Shown: in pieces, positions 43,701-56,155 of the stretch
Layout: every line of letters starts with the position of its first letter
How positions within the stretch are numbered: the stretch's first letter is position 1
Assembly: GCA_018806985.1 (NCBI GenBank)
Contig: JADANN010000462.1
Coordinates: forward strand, 558,001-622,000
Direction of reading: 5' to 3'
DNA: 64,000 bases
Origin: Angiostrongylus vasorum
Lineage: Eukaryota > Nematoda > Chromadorea > Rhabditida > Metastrongylidae
Translations under genes and position numbers: made by a program
Notes under the pieces: generated by a model
What the model saw: only the letters and a program-made list of their open reading frames with translations
The model's database searches: none
Told to the model about the DNA's origin: nothing

Positions 43701-46700
43701 CTAGCTTTCGTGGCTACGATGTTTCCTTACAGCAACGTGGAACAAGTGCGAAATCGTTTACGGAGCATATGCTCTGGAATTGTTGGTAACCGTATGGAAT
43801 GGGATTATGAGGGGATCCATTTTTTATATACTATTGCTTGTAGTTCAACGTAATGACGGCAATATATTCCGTTGACGCAAGAAGTTTTCAAACTGGAACT
43901 CTCAGTCAGCATCTTACGAGAGAAGCTGCACATGCGAAACACGTCGCAACTGGTTCGCTTGGCTTACTTATTGGAGATCAGATCACTAATAAATATGTTG
44001 TCTGTGAACTGAGTCTTATTAACCTATAGCTAATGTGGAAGTACACCGGAGTGTGGTAAGAGACAAAGTGGTTGCATCAAGTGTACACGATGTCTCGTTT
44101 GAAACAAATTTTGGTATTCTCCTTTACCATATAATATGGCCCAGGGCAAGCGTAACTTTCGCTTATGGTATCACTATGAATACGGAAATATGGAGAGAAC
44201 TAGTTACTTAAGCACCTAGAACTTCAGACATTTATGGGGGTTTGCAAGAAAATACTTCGAAGGACTTGTAACTGTAGAACCTCTATATCTCTTCAAAACT
44301 TCGGATTAAAGTTTTTTCTTTCGGACGCGGTCTTTTTTCATCCCACGTCTTTAGGTGTTATATAGGCTGTAGATACAGTGGGATCGCCTACCTCTGATGC
44401 TTTCTACCAACGCTAAGCAATGACCACTGCTTCGTTGATTGCGTTGTAATTTGCTGAGCTGTTGAGTTGTGTCACTATTGGCCCGAATTCTGTAGTATAG
44501 TCACCTGTTATAGTAGGCCAGTAGGTTCCCAGAAACCCTAAAAAATTTCTCCAAAATCTCAGCGTTACATTCCTTGCATTTCTATGTGGTGAACTCATGC
44601 TGCTACGGCTCAACTCGCTCTTCATCGGCCCATCCTACTCGTTCACCCTCGCCTCCCTCTGCTCATTCTCCCCTCATCGAGTGCTCCGTTCTCGGTTCTC
44701 TGCTGTAAGCAAGTTCTTTTTCTAACAGCGCTCAACTCTGGGTAACGTATGTGGAGTACTCCCATCATTCTGTCAGCAATCTCAGTCCTCCCACTCATAA
44801 AGAGGAGAGAAGGCCGATGTCGGTTATCGAGAGTAATCTGCCTACTCTTATTTTTTCCGCCGGTGCGTTTTCCAAAATCTGATGAACTGATCGTGTTTAT
44901 CCAGTATGTTGCCCTACCGCTCATTGTCACCATCTCTGCTGAGTCACTAATCATGGTCTCTTGTGGGAGAAACAGATTCAAACAGTAGTACATTAAAAAT
45001 GTTATCTAATGATGAGAATTTACTGTTTTCAACCTCAGTTTGCTTGAGATTAAAGCACGAGTTGATTGTTTGTCACCAGTTTCGGGTTCTAGGATTTCAT
45101 TTTCTTCTGACCTCACCTTTCAAGTTCAGAAGGAGTTATAACTGGATCCGATTTCTTCCACTATCGTTTTAACCGACCAACACTATTTCGTTTGACTTTC
45201 ATACTAACGTCATTGAAATCTTATCGGACACTTTTTTTGAAACATATAGTTTCTTAAGCTCCAATTGTTCATCTAAATGCTTAAGCAACTGAAGTGAGAA
45301 CATCGTTTACAGTATAGTAGTTATCATCACACCAAAGAGATCATGTCTGAAGGTTACAACGTCAAAAAACTTAATGGGTGGTCTGTTATTGAGAACGTTC
45401 GTGTATCTGACTCAGGCCTCCCTAGTACTCTTATTGCCTTGAGCCTGACGTAACTGTTGTACAATACACAGTGTGATCCGCGATGCTGCCCGTAGTTGTC
45501 TGTTTGTTGTAATACGTTTAACTTCTTCTAATTCTTTTTTTATTTCAACGTTCAGTTTTCGTCCTTTAAGTATCCTGAGCCATTATTGCAGAAGGAAACA
45601 AGAGGAAAACACCTATGCTTTTCGTGAGGTATCTGGTGTCAACCTCAGTGATTGTGGATCTTCTGAGATGTTCTGTGAAGAATAAACATTCACTTTCGAC
45701 TAAATATTTATGAACATCTAAATTAACAGAAAGCATTGCTGTCAGTGCTCATGACGCCCTCGTAGATTCGAATTGAGTCCAAAGTGGACCTCTACCAGTT
45801 CATACGAGAACGCCCTGATTGCTCTACCACAGAACTGCCCATGTGTGGTACGTTACTAGAACTACTGAGCGATGACTACTGTACGTTGGCGAGTTGTGCA
45901 AATTGTTTGGAGAAAGGCGAAAAATCCACGGATGATTTTGAAGGTCTTTTCTGGGTTTTTACTTGCAGCATGGAAATTGTTTACACAGGATTCATCTTCA
46001 GGCTATTCTCTGAAGAACTGAGAACGTTAAGTAGAATGCGATCACATCTGTAGTGAACTAGGAGCAAGAAGTAATTCATCACTCTAACGAACAGTAGAAC
46101 ACCTGTCATTATAGGAGGGAAGATTCCACTCGGAACGTCGGCGGTGTTAGTCTCGTCAGGCTTTCATTTGTTGTCTTTCGTCTTTGTTTTTGAGAATCAA
46201 GATGTCAGAAATTTTGTTTTTGAAGATCACATAAAGGACTTTCCTGCTTCTTAATAGATTTGTGTCTGCTAGGAACATCTACCAAGAATAACCGACAATA
46301 CCCATGGGACCACCGAACAATATTTGTCATGAGCTTCGTTAATGTTCTGTTTTCACTTATGTGAATATACAGGCGAACGTGTAACGTAGGGACCACTGTT
46401 TTGAACTCAAAAAAATTTTTTTGCACCAATGGGCTGCGCTATCTATTATATAGGCGTAGTCGAAAAGAAGATGAAGAAATGTTATGCTGAAGTTCGACAT
46501 ATTTCTAGTGCTTTCTAATTTAAAGCTCTGAAAAGTACGTTTTGGTCACGTCTGGTGATAAACGCAAGAAAAGTAGCGTAGTCAACTGCAACTGTAATTT
46601 TCTATGTAGCGCTATGATTCTTAGAATTGCTCCCACTTGCTTTCAAACTTCGATAACTTGCATGGACATGGTAATTTCTTCCACCAGATCGATTTGGTGG

Positions 46701-47370
46701 GAGAAGGTCCTTTTCGATGTCTCTTCTCTACTACACCACCTGTGCGAAACAGTGACGTCTCCATTTAGAAAAAAGATGTCAGGTGTGCTCCGTGCCGCAG
46801 TTCGATATGCGAAAATACAAAACTCGGTAAGGCTTAAATGTCATACGGTCACAAAAAATAAGCCACAAGCTGGAGCTCACGACTTACATGAGTGTTTTGA
46901 TTGGCTACAAGATCTCCATCGCAGAAAATACTTGAGTACTACGAGACGACATTCGATGGCGCTGAAAGAAAAGTCTCGCAACACCCTCTCTGACTACAGC
47001 GTTAATAATTCAGCCGTTAGTTGAGGAAATTTCGTTACTGCACACGCCTATGAGTTCTAGTATTAACATACTATGTTATGGGCACGGGGGAAACGGAATG
47101 GTTAGATATGCCATGCAATGCACGCATCTTAGCTGGTTGATAGCAGCCGAACCCAGAAAAAGAAACAGAAGCGAACCCAAAAACCTTCGTTGTTGACAAA
47201 TGTGAAATAACGAATCGAATGACAGAAATCCCGAGATCCGCATAACATGTGCAGACGTGTAAACAAATAAATATATTACGCTTTATTAAAATCATTAATC
47301 TTAAAAATCACGTTAAAATTCAAAATTGAAAGTGGAGATATCTGGGTAAAAGAAGAGAGGCATATGGCCC
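40728..47370. other. Gene-poor 6.6 kb, no supported gene
   Basis: Short open frames occur on both strands but none has a recognised motif and paired splice sites. Landmarks: a pyrimidine-rich stretch at 42255-42365; a 116-codon minus-strand open frame at 44643-44993 of unknown meaning; and a possible small first exon at 46769-46828 (MSGVLRAAVRYAKIQNS, after a TTTAG acceptor at 46765 and before GTAAGG) with no identified continuation. None is called as a gene. Confidence 0.45.
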
Positions 47371-47375
47371 ATATA

Positions 47376-47509
47376 CTTGGATACTTGGACGGCCCACCCT
47401 CACTAATTGTGCGGGACCCAGCATAATCTCCATTTTTCGGAGACTTACCGGTTGAGCCATTGTGTTTCTCTGGGATCCCGAGGTCAGCCTAAGCAAATTC
47501 TGCCCCTGG
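47376..47509 (-). mobile_element. Family C fragment
   Basis: The plus-strand text ACTTGGACGGCCCACC then AATTGTGCGGGACCCAGCAT is the reversed RTE-1-like tail. It is followed by TTTTTCGGAGACTTACCGGT and TCCCGAGGTCAGCCTA as in the other C copies. Imperfect flanking similarity (CATATGGCCCATATA and TATATGCCCTATATA) may be an old target-site duplication. Confidence 0.65.
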
Positions 47510-49470
47510 TATATGCCCTATATAATGTTGGGATAATGGTAGCAGGTCATCCTTTGTTCTTGGAAAAATCTGCTATTAAATCGATAATCGGTCGTAAAGG
47601 AAAAGCCCTGGTGTAGCTTGACTTCCAGCAGTGCCGTGTATGCCGACATGAAGCAGCGGCAACATCATCGACGTTCACTACTTACAGTATTCCTCCATAA
47701 AGATTTTCGAAAAAAAACTCGCTTAAGTGCAAATTTCCATGTTTTTTTCGTCCAATTTTTTTCTCAATTTTTTTGTTTTTGCCATTAAAATCTTATGTAG
47801 TATTAATCGTAGTTGTGTGTACGTACCGTATCATAGTTATTGGATTATAACAGTTTGCTGTTAACGGTATCACCTTTGGTGGATTCTTATTTGAATAGTA
47901 CCTAACTACTGACACGAACCCGTCACTGCTGCAAAGACGTCTTAGTGGTTCCACTGAGCGTTCGGTGCACCATCGCGCTCGATCGACAAGATCCTCAGAG
48001 AAACCGTTTGTCAGAGTTCTGCTGGGAGGGAGAATTTTCTTAGAATTTTGGAAGCTGTTCGTTCCTGGACTATGGGGAGAGATTTCTCGAGACGGAGATT
48101 GATGTGACGTGATAACTCATTGCTTGCTTGATATTCTTTAAGTGTTCATGCTGAAGGTGTTCTCCGAATAGATTTCGCTGCTTGCACTACAGACTTTTGT
48201 CTTTGGTAGCAGTACAGACTCATTTGTAGCCCTCGCTTTCTTCCCTGTGATTTTCCAACGCAATGTGTCAAACACTGTTGAATGGATAAAATTAATGTCA
48301 TTATCGTTCATCGTTGTGAAACGAAATAAAATTGGTCCATTTTTGCCGGATAAATCCAGATCATGTTTCTTTCTAGGTTTTCCTCATAACTTTCCTGTGA
48401 GCTCATAGATAAGGCAGTGGGAGGATTTTTTTCTCGGATGATCGCCTTCTCTTCCATTATGATATTATGCGGTACCAGTTTAATTGGTGCAATGAGGGGG
48501 GGAGGGGGGGACCTCTTCAATGGACTAAACATCAAATTCTTTAGATTGAACGATTTTGTGCTTGTTGGCCGTTCATCCAGTCCCCTACCTGTTTGCCATC
48601 AATCTCAACGATGCTCTGATTTCCTTGTTTATTATTACGAACATGTGTCCGATTCTCATCCTCTGCAATTCATGCGCGCTCTTCAATATCAACGCTTTCG
48701 TACGCATTCGTAATTAGAGCTGTTGTCTTTTATAAGACTTTATTACAGAACTGTATCATTTATAAATCAAATTATGACCACACAGAGAGCAGAACGCTTG
48801 TTTTTATCAAAGAGATATCCTAATCCAAATGAATAAGATGGATTTCGCCACGGTCGAATCCATAGCGCGCGAACGTTCGCAGTTCTGCAAACAGGAAAAA
48901 ATGCCGGCGGCTGAGAGGAATGCCGAATAAACATCGCCTCCTCCCACACGGACGTCTGTCCGTGCGCTCTCCTCTGCTTTTTTCGTGAGGCCTTTCCCTC
49001 CGAATACACACTCCTCTCTCCCTTCATCCTGAGCGTTGTAATCTGCTCGCTGCTCCCACGTTATCGATCCATTGGAATCGGGATTTCAGCGACCGAGCGT
49101 AGCGCTGCTCTTCGAGTGTTCGCCCTAAAGAAGCAGGAACACCTAGCGGACATCACTGGTGCGCAATCACGCATCCAGCAGCATCCTCACATGGTGCGCT
49201 GCAATCCCATGGCATAACCATTCGTGTACAGGTTTAACGATTTTCTAGCCTCTCATCAGAATTCCAAGAGATACGAATATTGGTTATTAATATCTATTAA
49301 GGTTTTATAGCGCTTTGAGTTGTTAACAGCATCGTCAACTTGCTTATGTCTTGTGAGATCGCGGCTGATTGTGTCGTTTTGCTCTCTGTCATTATAAGCA
49401 CGCCATTGTCCTAGAGTATACCCCTGAATACAAATTCATCGTTTTTTGAAATTTCCTGTTGTGTGTTCCA
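47510..49470. other. Upstream region of jph-1, includes a G-tract
   Basis: No gene is supported. At 48496-48510 there is a run of seven Gs, one A and seven Gs. From about 48780 the sequence becomes GC- and CT-richer (for example CCTCCTCCCACACGGACG), unlike the AT-rich surroundings, and probably contains the jph-1 promoter. A TTCCAG at 49466-49471 could be a trans-splice or leader-exon acceptor upstream of the start codon. Confidence 0.4.
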
Positions 49471-49634
49471 GGTAAACCGGGACATCCCCCTGTACGCAGA
49501 TATCGGTCCGTGTTGATTGTGCTTTCGGGGGAGACCATCTACGCATCGATCTCCCGAATCACTGATCGATCGTCGACGCTTTTCCTCACTGTATCAATCG
49601 ATCTTCTTGATCGGTGTTCAACTTCCAATGGGAG

Positions 49635-51926
49635 ATGAATGGCGGTCGGTTTGATTTCGATGATGGTGGTACATACGTTGGTGGCTGGGAAGAGGGAAAG
49701 GCACATGGCCATGGCGTCTGCTCTGGTCCTCAAGGGAAGGGCGAATACGCCGGTGCCTGGCACTATGGCTTCGAGGTGTCTGGTGCCTACTATTGGCCGT
49801 CTGGGAACACATATCATGGTCAGTGGCAAAATGGAAAGCGACACGGGTTGGGTGTGGAGCAAAGGGGGCGATGGACCTACAAAGGAGAATGGACGCAAGG
49901 TCAGAAGGGACGATATGGAGTACGGAATTCGGCTACTTCTCAGGCGCGCTATCAGGGCACGTGGTCCGGAGGATATCACGATGGCTACGGCACGGAGATA
50001 TACGTGGATGGCGGCAACTACCAAGGCCAGTGGCTGCGAGGGCTGCGGCACGGTTACGGTACCCGACGAAGTGCACCGTTTGGCCAGGCAGCCAAGTTGC
50101 GGCCCAAGTCTCAGACGCACGCCTCGCTGACGAGCCTCCGGAGTGGTCGAGGCGCCGACGACGACGACGACGACGACGACACAAAGGAACAACAGAATGG
50201 AAGAAGTGGTTTCGTACTGAAAGCAAATAGCAATGCTCCAGCTAGGCGAAGACGATCGCTGTCGGAACGTTCGCTGGCCGTGAAACGAACACTGTTATCT
50301 GGTCTTCGGATAAAGAAGCAGCATTCGACGGGAGACATACATCAGCGAGTCACAAGTATGACCGGAAGTCTTCGGTCAAGTGGTAGCACAATGAGTTGCA
50401 CATCGGAGGATTCTCTTCATCATCACCACCACAAGGCCTTCGTGAGCGCCGAGGAAGAGCCGATTGATGATGGAACGACCGAGTTCTATAGCGGCGAATG
50501 GAAGAACGACACACGCAGTGGATTCGGAGTTTGTGAGCGTTCCGATGGGTTACGGTATCAAGGCGAATGGACGAACAACACAAAAAATGGCTATGGTGCA
50601 ACCACATTGAGAGATGGCACTCGTGAAGAAGGCAAATACAAGAACAACGTTCTCGTGGCGTCTAGCCGTCGGAAAGGCATGCTGTTCGTACGAAGTAACA
50701 AGTTGAAGGAGCGAGTGGAGGCAGCCGTCGAGACGGCTATCAGAGCGGCTAGCATCGCACAACAGAAGGCGGACATAGCAGTGTCGCGGACGTCGACAGC
50801 TAAGGAACGTGCGGAGCAGGCGATGTTCGTCGCAAAGCAAGCGCGAGACGACGCAGAAATGGCCAAGCTCGAGGCCGAGCGTTTTGACCCCAGTTTCGTA
50901 CCTCAAGGATACGAGCGTCGGCGTTATTATGGCGAGAATTCCGGTGGTGAGTCTTTCGGGACCGACATCTCGGATCCGCACTCCTATTCACGTCATCTAT
51001 CGCAGCCTCACAGCAAGCAGCACTCGTTTGAACAGAATCTGTCCGTGGACATCGCTGATCCATCGTACCTGACACCACTAGTGCCTCCTCTGCCGCCTCA
51101 AATGACCGGAAGTGTCACTGCGTCTGGTCAGTCTTCCCCTCTTGTAGGAAATCATGTCGGCTCTCAACAACCAACAGCGTACATGGTGAACCACGTGAAC
51201 TTCAACCTGCCTTCAGCCGTGCACACCGGAGCACACGTGTATATGCAACATGATGATGTGATACCTGAGAACTACACAGCGCCTATGCCACATGAGGACG
51301 TAGTAAAAGTGGTTCACCAACGAGATGTCGAAATGACCGAACCACCTGAACAGACCCGGAAGGTGTCTGTTCCGGCTCCATCATCCCTTAGCCAAGGGAT
51401 GATGAACAACCCACAAAGTTCGTCTCGATTTTCTCTCAGTGATGATCACTTCGATCAGTATGTGATGACCGGAACAAGTACACAGCCGAAGCTTCGACGC
51501 AACCGACCTTCTTTGATGCGACAGAGTGACGTAAACGATGCCAGCGGGGTACTCAACCGTCGTTCTACTCTCGCCTCGTCTCGTGATCGCCGGTTAGAAC
51601 TCACACAAGATTCCAGTGAGAATCTGGGAAGTCTGCCGAATCTGGCCGAATTGGAGAACAGCGGTATACGTCTTCGTCGAGAAGATGCGGCTCGTTTGGC
51701 ATCGCAGCGTCGTCAGGAGATACTTCGCGATCAGGAGGATCAAGCCCTCCTTAGGGCAAATCCACTTCGATATCTATTTCATCCTGCTTTCAAGGCGTGG
51801 CTGGTTCGCTGGAAGGTACCGATCTTCCTCGCAGCTGCAAACCTCACACTACTCTTTCTCTTTTACCATCTGCTCACTTACGATAAGGAGACGTCGTTAG
51901 GTCACTTGCACTGTGCGCTGCCATGA
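49635..51926 (+). CDS. jph-1: Junctophilin
   Basis: A 763-aa junctophilin, which tethers plasma membrane to endoplasmic/sarcoplasmic reticulum in excitable cells. The ATG at 49635 begins [20 protein letters not shown], the conserved family start; an in-frame GTG seven codons upstream is not the start. Six N-terminal MORN repeats (about 7-145: [60 protein letters not shown]) bind the plasma membrane. A Ser-rich joining segment holds eight consecutive Asp (near 174-181). Two more MORN repeats follow (about 285-330: [28 protein letters not shown]). An Ala-rich helix (about 355-415, [18 protein letters not shown]) spans the cleft. A long low-complexity divergent region precedes a C-terminal membrane anchor (about 727-750, [20 protein letters not shown]). 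Odd: the whole frame is one exon in a genome where neighbours have 9-12, and its base composition is GC-richer than the surroundings. Confidence 0.96.
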   Translation: MNGGRFDFDDGGTYVGGWEEGKAHGHGVCSGPQGKGEYAGAWHYGFEVSGAYYWPSGNTYHGQWQNGKRHGLGVEQRGRWTYKGEWTQGQKGRYGVRNSATSQARYQGTWSGGYHDGYGTEIYVDGGNYQGQWLRGLRHGYGTRRSAPFGQAAKLRPKSQTHASLTSLRSGRGADDDDDDDDTKEQQNGRSGFVLKANSNAPARRRRSLSERSLAVKRTLLSGLRIKKQHSTGDIHQRVTSMTGSLRSSGSTMSCTSEDSLHHHHHKAFVSAEEEPIDDGTTEFYSGEWKNDTRSGFGVCERSDGLRYQGEWTNNTKNGYGATTLRDGTREEGKYKNNVLVASSRRKGMLFVRSNKLKERVEAAVETAIRAASIAQQKADIAVSRTSTAKERAEQAMFVAKQARDDAEMAKLEAERFDPSFVPQGYERRRYYGENSGGESFGTDISDPHSYSRHLSQPHSKQHSFEQNLSVDIADPSYLTPLVPPLPPQMTGSVTASGQSSPLVGNHVGSQQPTAYMVNHVNFNLPSAVHTGAHVYMQHDDVIPENYTAPMPHEDVVKVVHQRDVEMTEPPEQTRKVSVPAPSSLSQGMMNNPQSSSRFSLSDDHFDQYVMTGTSTQPKLRRNRPSLMRQSDVNDASGVLNRRSTLASSRDRRLELTQDSSENLGSLPNLAELENSGIRLRREDAARLASQRRQEILRDQEDQALLRANPLRYLFHPAFKAWLVRWKVPIFLAAANLTLLFLFYHLLTYDKETSLGHLHCALP

Positions 51927-53310
51927 TACTTCGTCTACAGGTCCAGACACGCGCTCTGATCCACGACATGCACTTCGACCGACCGACTTTCATGTTCTGC
52001 CACTGACGACGACGTCGGTCGCCTCGCCTTCTGGTGAGTAGACGCTCCTCTCTCGTCGTTCATTCCCATTTTCCTTGCTCCAGTCCACTTTCTCTATATA
52101 GGTTTAGCTGAGGTGTACATTCCTAAACCAAGAGCTCTTGCGCTAGAGTATTCTTGAGAATCACACAATGGCACTGTAACCGCACTATGGATCGCCACAC
52201 CTTCTCCTGCACGGGTCTTCTTCGTACCGAGTTCTAATTTCTCACCCTTTCATAGACCTCCAAGCGATAGTCAAGCATATGGTGGGAAATCCGAGGTTGA
52301 TGAAATGCACGCTTTCGAACCCATATTCATACAGGTGATATACGGCGAACTATATAAACGGCTGTTTAAAAATAATTTCATCGATACTAAAGGTCAAGAA
52401 ACCACCTCCTCGGCGATAATTTCCCATCTATTGCTCGATTGCGATCCAGATCTTCTTTTGTTTCTTCGTATAACGTTTATCAGTTTTTGTATGTATAGAC
52501 TAAGGATATTTGGTGGGGGATGCTCCGTCAGCACTTTTTGCTGACGAGGCATCTTTACCAAATTAAATATTCACAATGAAATATTACTAAGTACAGTTGA
52601 CGAAGACTCTGGTGACGATGCATCGAACTCAGTGCAAAAACCGCTGAGTTATTGCTATACGAACAGAACCTCGAATCTGTCGGGACATTCAATCCATTCG
52701 CTCATTATTTTTTGCTGCACATCGTTGTATGTTCTGTGCAACATCGTTCTGCCATTATTCTCAACCGTTTTGACAGCATCGCTATCCAGCAGAACAGCGT
52801 CTCTTACCTATGTTTAGTGTCAGTAATTTCTTATTTGGAATGCAGCTGATTTTCGGCTCTTTCGATAGATTATTCTATTAATGAGGATGTTGTGAGTTGT
52901 ATATGACGCATTATTAGATGAGGTCACGAGGTACTGTGAAGGAGAGTGGGAGCGCTGGAAGCCATCCGCTAGAGTGTTTACTCTACTTCGTCGTTATAAG
53001 CGCATTTCTAAGAAAGTGTAGGACATTTCGCAGTCTCCAAATCTCACACATCACCTCATCGATCTCACTTACAAATTTTTTTTAATGGTATTTCTTGCGA
53101 TGTGTATTCGTATTTCCTTGGAAAATTTTATAATATTATGGATCGAGGCCTTATAACAGAGCATCAATCGTTTACTGCATTGACCTTTGTGGGTAAAAAT
53201 TCGTATAAGTGTATGTTCTTTTGCAGAAGAGGAGAAATAAAGTATAACATCCATTTTCTCCGTCATGTGATAATAAGAAATAGGAACCAGTTTAGTGAAC
53301 ACACGACAAT
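51927..53310 (+). other. jph-1 3' flank, no further gene
   Basis: The first few hundred bases are probably 3' UTR. Open frames up to about 79 codons occur but show no motif. AATTAAATATTCACAATG near 52562 is AT-rich and could hold a cleavage signal. A short perfect hairpin is listed separately. Confidence 0.45.
52526..52546 (+). other. Short perfect hairpin in jph-1 3' flank
   Basis: CGTCAGCA (52526-52533), a five-base CTTTT loop, then TGCTGACG (52539-52546): eight base pairs without mismatch. It could be a 3' UTR element if the transcript extends this far. It is not a bacterial-type terminator. Confidence 0.5.
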
Positions 53311-53311
53311 G

Positions 53312-53730
53312 TTATTAAGCTTTATTCGGCTAACGTTCCGACATCTTCGTCTTGCTCAGGGCCGTTGATCTAGGTCGACGTCCACAGTACTTCGGCTTCT
53401 CGATGTGATTTTCGGCGCCATATCCAATCGGACGTTCTTCAGTGGAGAGGCGCTCGAATGAGGCAACCACATCCAGCGATGCCCTTTTATACATGCCCGT
53501 TGTTGTTGTTGGAAGTGATTGTCCCGTGATAAAAACTTGTTTTCCTCGGACAATCCATCCTGTAGAAGTCGATGTCATTAGCAGCTAGCACATAGTACAG
53601 ACGAAGATACCACATCGAGAGAACGAATGATTGTGGACATCGACTCTGATCATCGGCTCTGAGGAAGACAAAGACGTTGAAACGTTATCCGAATAAAGTT
53701 GTTTATCAACCTCGTCTTAGCTTACCAATG
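53312..53730. mobile_element. MITE D, longer copy
   Basis: The left arm has TTTATTCGGCTAACGTTCCG and ATCTTCGTCTTGCTCAGGGC. The reverse complement of the right end has TTTATTCGGATAACGTTTCA and GTCTTTGTCTTCCTCAGAGC, and similarity continues through GTCGACGTCCACA / GTCGATGTCCACA. The central 200 bp or so is absent from the 14.9 kb copy. No transposase frame. Confidence 0.75.
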
Positions 53731-54356
53731 AAGACTACATGTTGATTAACCATATCGAGGTTAAAGTCGGCTTTTGAAATACACTGAGTAAGCGTCATTC
53801 AATTGGCAGAATAGAACTACAAGCTTCATATCTCATCTAGGTTTTTTCTAAATTTCAACCTATATTCGCGAACTGGACATGTTCACTAGTTATTGGGCCA
53901 TCGCTCGGACTAGGTAAGCCAAGGGCCGATCCCTGTGCATGGACTGTTTCAGGCGAGTAGCTGCCTCTTGTATGTACATTTGTGCAGATGCTTCCTGAAT
54001 ACTGAGTAACCTGCAGTTTGTTCTCTGGAACTATTGTTAAAGAGCCCATTTTTCTCAGGAATACCCTTTGATCTAACCAATCTAACTAGTGCAGAGATGC
54101 CACGCAGCTTTGCTGTGAATATTTACTATGCGTCATCTCTACCGACAAAGCAATTTAATCTAGGCTGTTTGGACCAATTTGGGAAGATACATCATTACTA
54201 TATCAGGATTACCTTCCAAAGCTATAAAATATACAACTTACCTAGAAAATGACATTGATTTCTTTCTAAGTTTTCCAAGAAATCAGTTATGATTGACGAA
54301 AATGCTGAAGCAAGTATCTCAAAGAACTAAGAGAACTGTTCTGGAAGAACTATTTC
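53731..54356. other. No feature seen
   Basis: AT-rich intergenic sequence with short open frames only. No repeat family from elsewhere in the window was recognised. Confidence 0.5.
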
Positions 54357-54371
54357 TAGGATCTAATCTTA

Positions 54372-54659
54372 TAATAAAATAAAAAGGATAAATTTCTCAG
54401 AGTTGGTCAATCCGTGAGGGATGCGCCATGCATTCGACTTCATTAAGTATCGTTTGGAGGTGACTGAATGCATATCTAGCATTTGCAATAATTGCGGTGG
54501 CCTACTGATGTATCGAGCCACTGCTGCTATCCTCCCAGACAAGTCTGGTACCAATTTGCCGACCCCAGAGGGATTGAAGGCTTGCTGGGCCATGCACTCA
54601 GGGATCGATTCCACGTGTGTGTTGCAAGACGCCTCCGACCACTGCGCCGCACGCGCTCT
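54372..54659 (-). mobile_element. S1 SINE with target-site duplication
   Basis: TAGGATCTAATCTTA (54357-54371) and TAGGATCTGATCTGA (54660-54674) flank the element with two mismatches. The minus-strand head has GCGGCGCAGTGGTCGGAGG and a B-box-like GGAATCGATCCCTGAG. The tail near 54385 is diverged (AAAGGATAAATTTCTCAGAG on the plus strand). Confidence 0.85.
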
Positions 54660-54674
54660 TAGGATCTGATCTGA

Positions 54675-55499
54675 TTCTCAAAAATGGTGTGCAGCATACA
54701 CATAAATATATGACTAAGCCATCTTCACGAATCGCGCAAACCCAGTATTCTCCACTTGATTGAAATTTTTACAGGTTGGGAAATGTTCACGCTCTTTTGC
54801 CGAAGTTCCGAGATAGGGACATTTTCAAGTCATAATTATAGGTATTTTCAAATATTTTCCCTATTTCTGCCCTTCATTTCTGCGCGAACCTTCGACGATT
54901 CTGTGCCAAACAGGAAGTCTGAGTTGAAACATCAACAAAGATTCATCGTTAAAAGTACTAATCACAGTTTGAAGATAAGAGCTCTGAAATAAGCACTGGG
55001 TAGAATCGTTGCAAGACAGAAAGAATTAAGCACCAGTAGAAAACCTGGTGCAATTTTTGTAAACGCAGATGTGGTACAACAATGTCTGCAACTGAGAGTC
55101 CTTATTTTCTTAAGGAACATTGATAAGCTGTACACGATTTTACGGAGCAACGAAAGCTAATCAGTTCGATGACTGAGCCAATGTTGAATATTGCCTATGA
55201 TGAAGTAAAAACATCACACAACGCCAGTGGATTAGCAGACAAGGAGATGAAAACGTGACTATTAGATTGGCTTAGTCTTTTTACTCGCCGCCAATGTACT
55301 TCATTCCTACTTCATTCCCTGCCGGTTTTATGATTTTAGATGGCAGTCAGCCGAGAATAGAACGACACCATATGTCATAACAAAAATTACAGCAAAACAT
55401 TGGCGTCCGCCAAACTGTCCACATGAAGCTTTACTAATAACGAAATATAATTTAGATAGCGCTGTATAATGCCGTTAAAAGCGTCAGACGTTAACCGGT
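54675..55499. other. No feature seen
   Basis: AT-rich sequence without recognised coding exons or repeats. Confidence 0.5.
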
Positions 55500-55990
55500 C
55501 CTTTAATGATGTGTCAAGAGTTCGACTTCATTAAAAGTAGCAGAGGACATTGAATCAAATCTGGCCTATACAATGATTTGCTGTGGCCTACCCTGTGTGT
55601 CCAATATCAGTGTATTATCCCTCTCATACAGGTTTGTTGCTAATTTACCCAGATACTTGGGCGGTCTGTTTTTCAAAGTTGTGCAGATTTCAGCACAATT
55701 TCCACTCGTTTCTTTACCTTGCATTCCAAGGCGGTGGTTTGATTAGAGCATGGTGGTGAGTGCAGAGTCTCATATTATGATCTGCAAAACAACTCCAGCT
55801 GCTAGTACAGCTGTTTGACTTTGGTTATGAACATGTCCGTCCAGCGTGTAGGGTGGTCTGCAAGAGGTCGCCTTCATCATCGTGGTCTCCACTCAACATT
55901 TCTTTTCGTTCATCTGTCGTCTATTCCTCTCATTGTATGACCGGCTCATCTATGTTTCGCTATCGATGTCTGTTCCCCCTGGGTCACTGT
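55500..55990 (-). mobile_element. S1 fragment followed by RTE-1 3'-end fragment
   Basis: 55500-55665 matches the S1 body in reverse (GTTCGACTTCATTAAAAG, CTGTGGCCTACC, TTGTTGCTAATTTACCC). From about 55657 the sequence matches the reversed RTE-1 3' region as also seen at 58.8-59.15 kb: GGCGGTGGTTTGATTAGAGC, AACTCCAGCTGCTAGTACAG, and TGTATGACCGGCTCATCTAT, where the WAGH-coding part lies. Confidence 0.65.
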
Positions 55991-56059
55991 ATTTTGTTAT
56001 ACTATTAATTAATAGTGAACGTCACGGCCCCTTCTATAAAACTGGTTAGAAGTACCTTA

Positions 56060-56155
56060 CAATGCGTACAAGATCGGTTAACGGTTCGATCTTACGTGAA
56101 GCTCACCAAGCCTTTCATCCCTCACCCATCGGTGAATTAGTGCCAGATCTGGAAC
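56060..56155 (+). mobile_element. S1 head fragment
   Basis: A B-box-like ACGGTTCGATCTTACG is followed by GCTCACCAAGCCTTTCATCC and a TCGGTGAATTAGTGCCAGAT stretch, as in other S1 copies. It is truncated before the tail. Confidence 0.5.

Noticed and set aside
46542..47024. 160-codon plus-strand open frame
   Set aside because: No motif over most of its length. Only a small inner piece (MSGVLRAAVRYAKIQNS) has splice-like borders, and no continuation could be found.
49539..50192. 217-codon open frame antisense to junctophilin, and other long frames over 49.6-51.9 kb
   Set aside because: They are shadows of the GC-rich junctophilin coding sequence; the plus-strand frame has clear MORN repeats and a membrane anchor.
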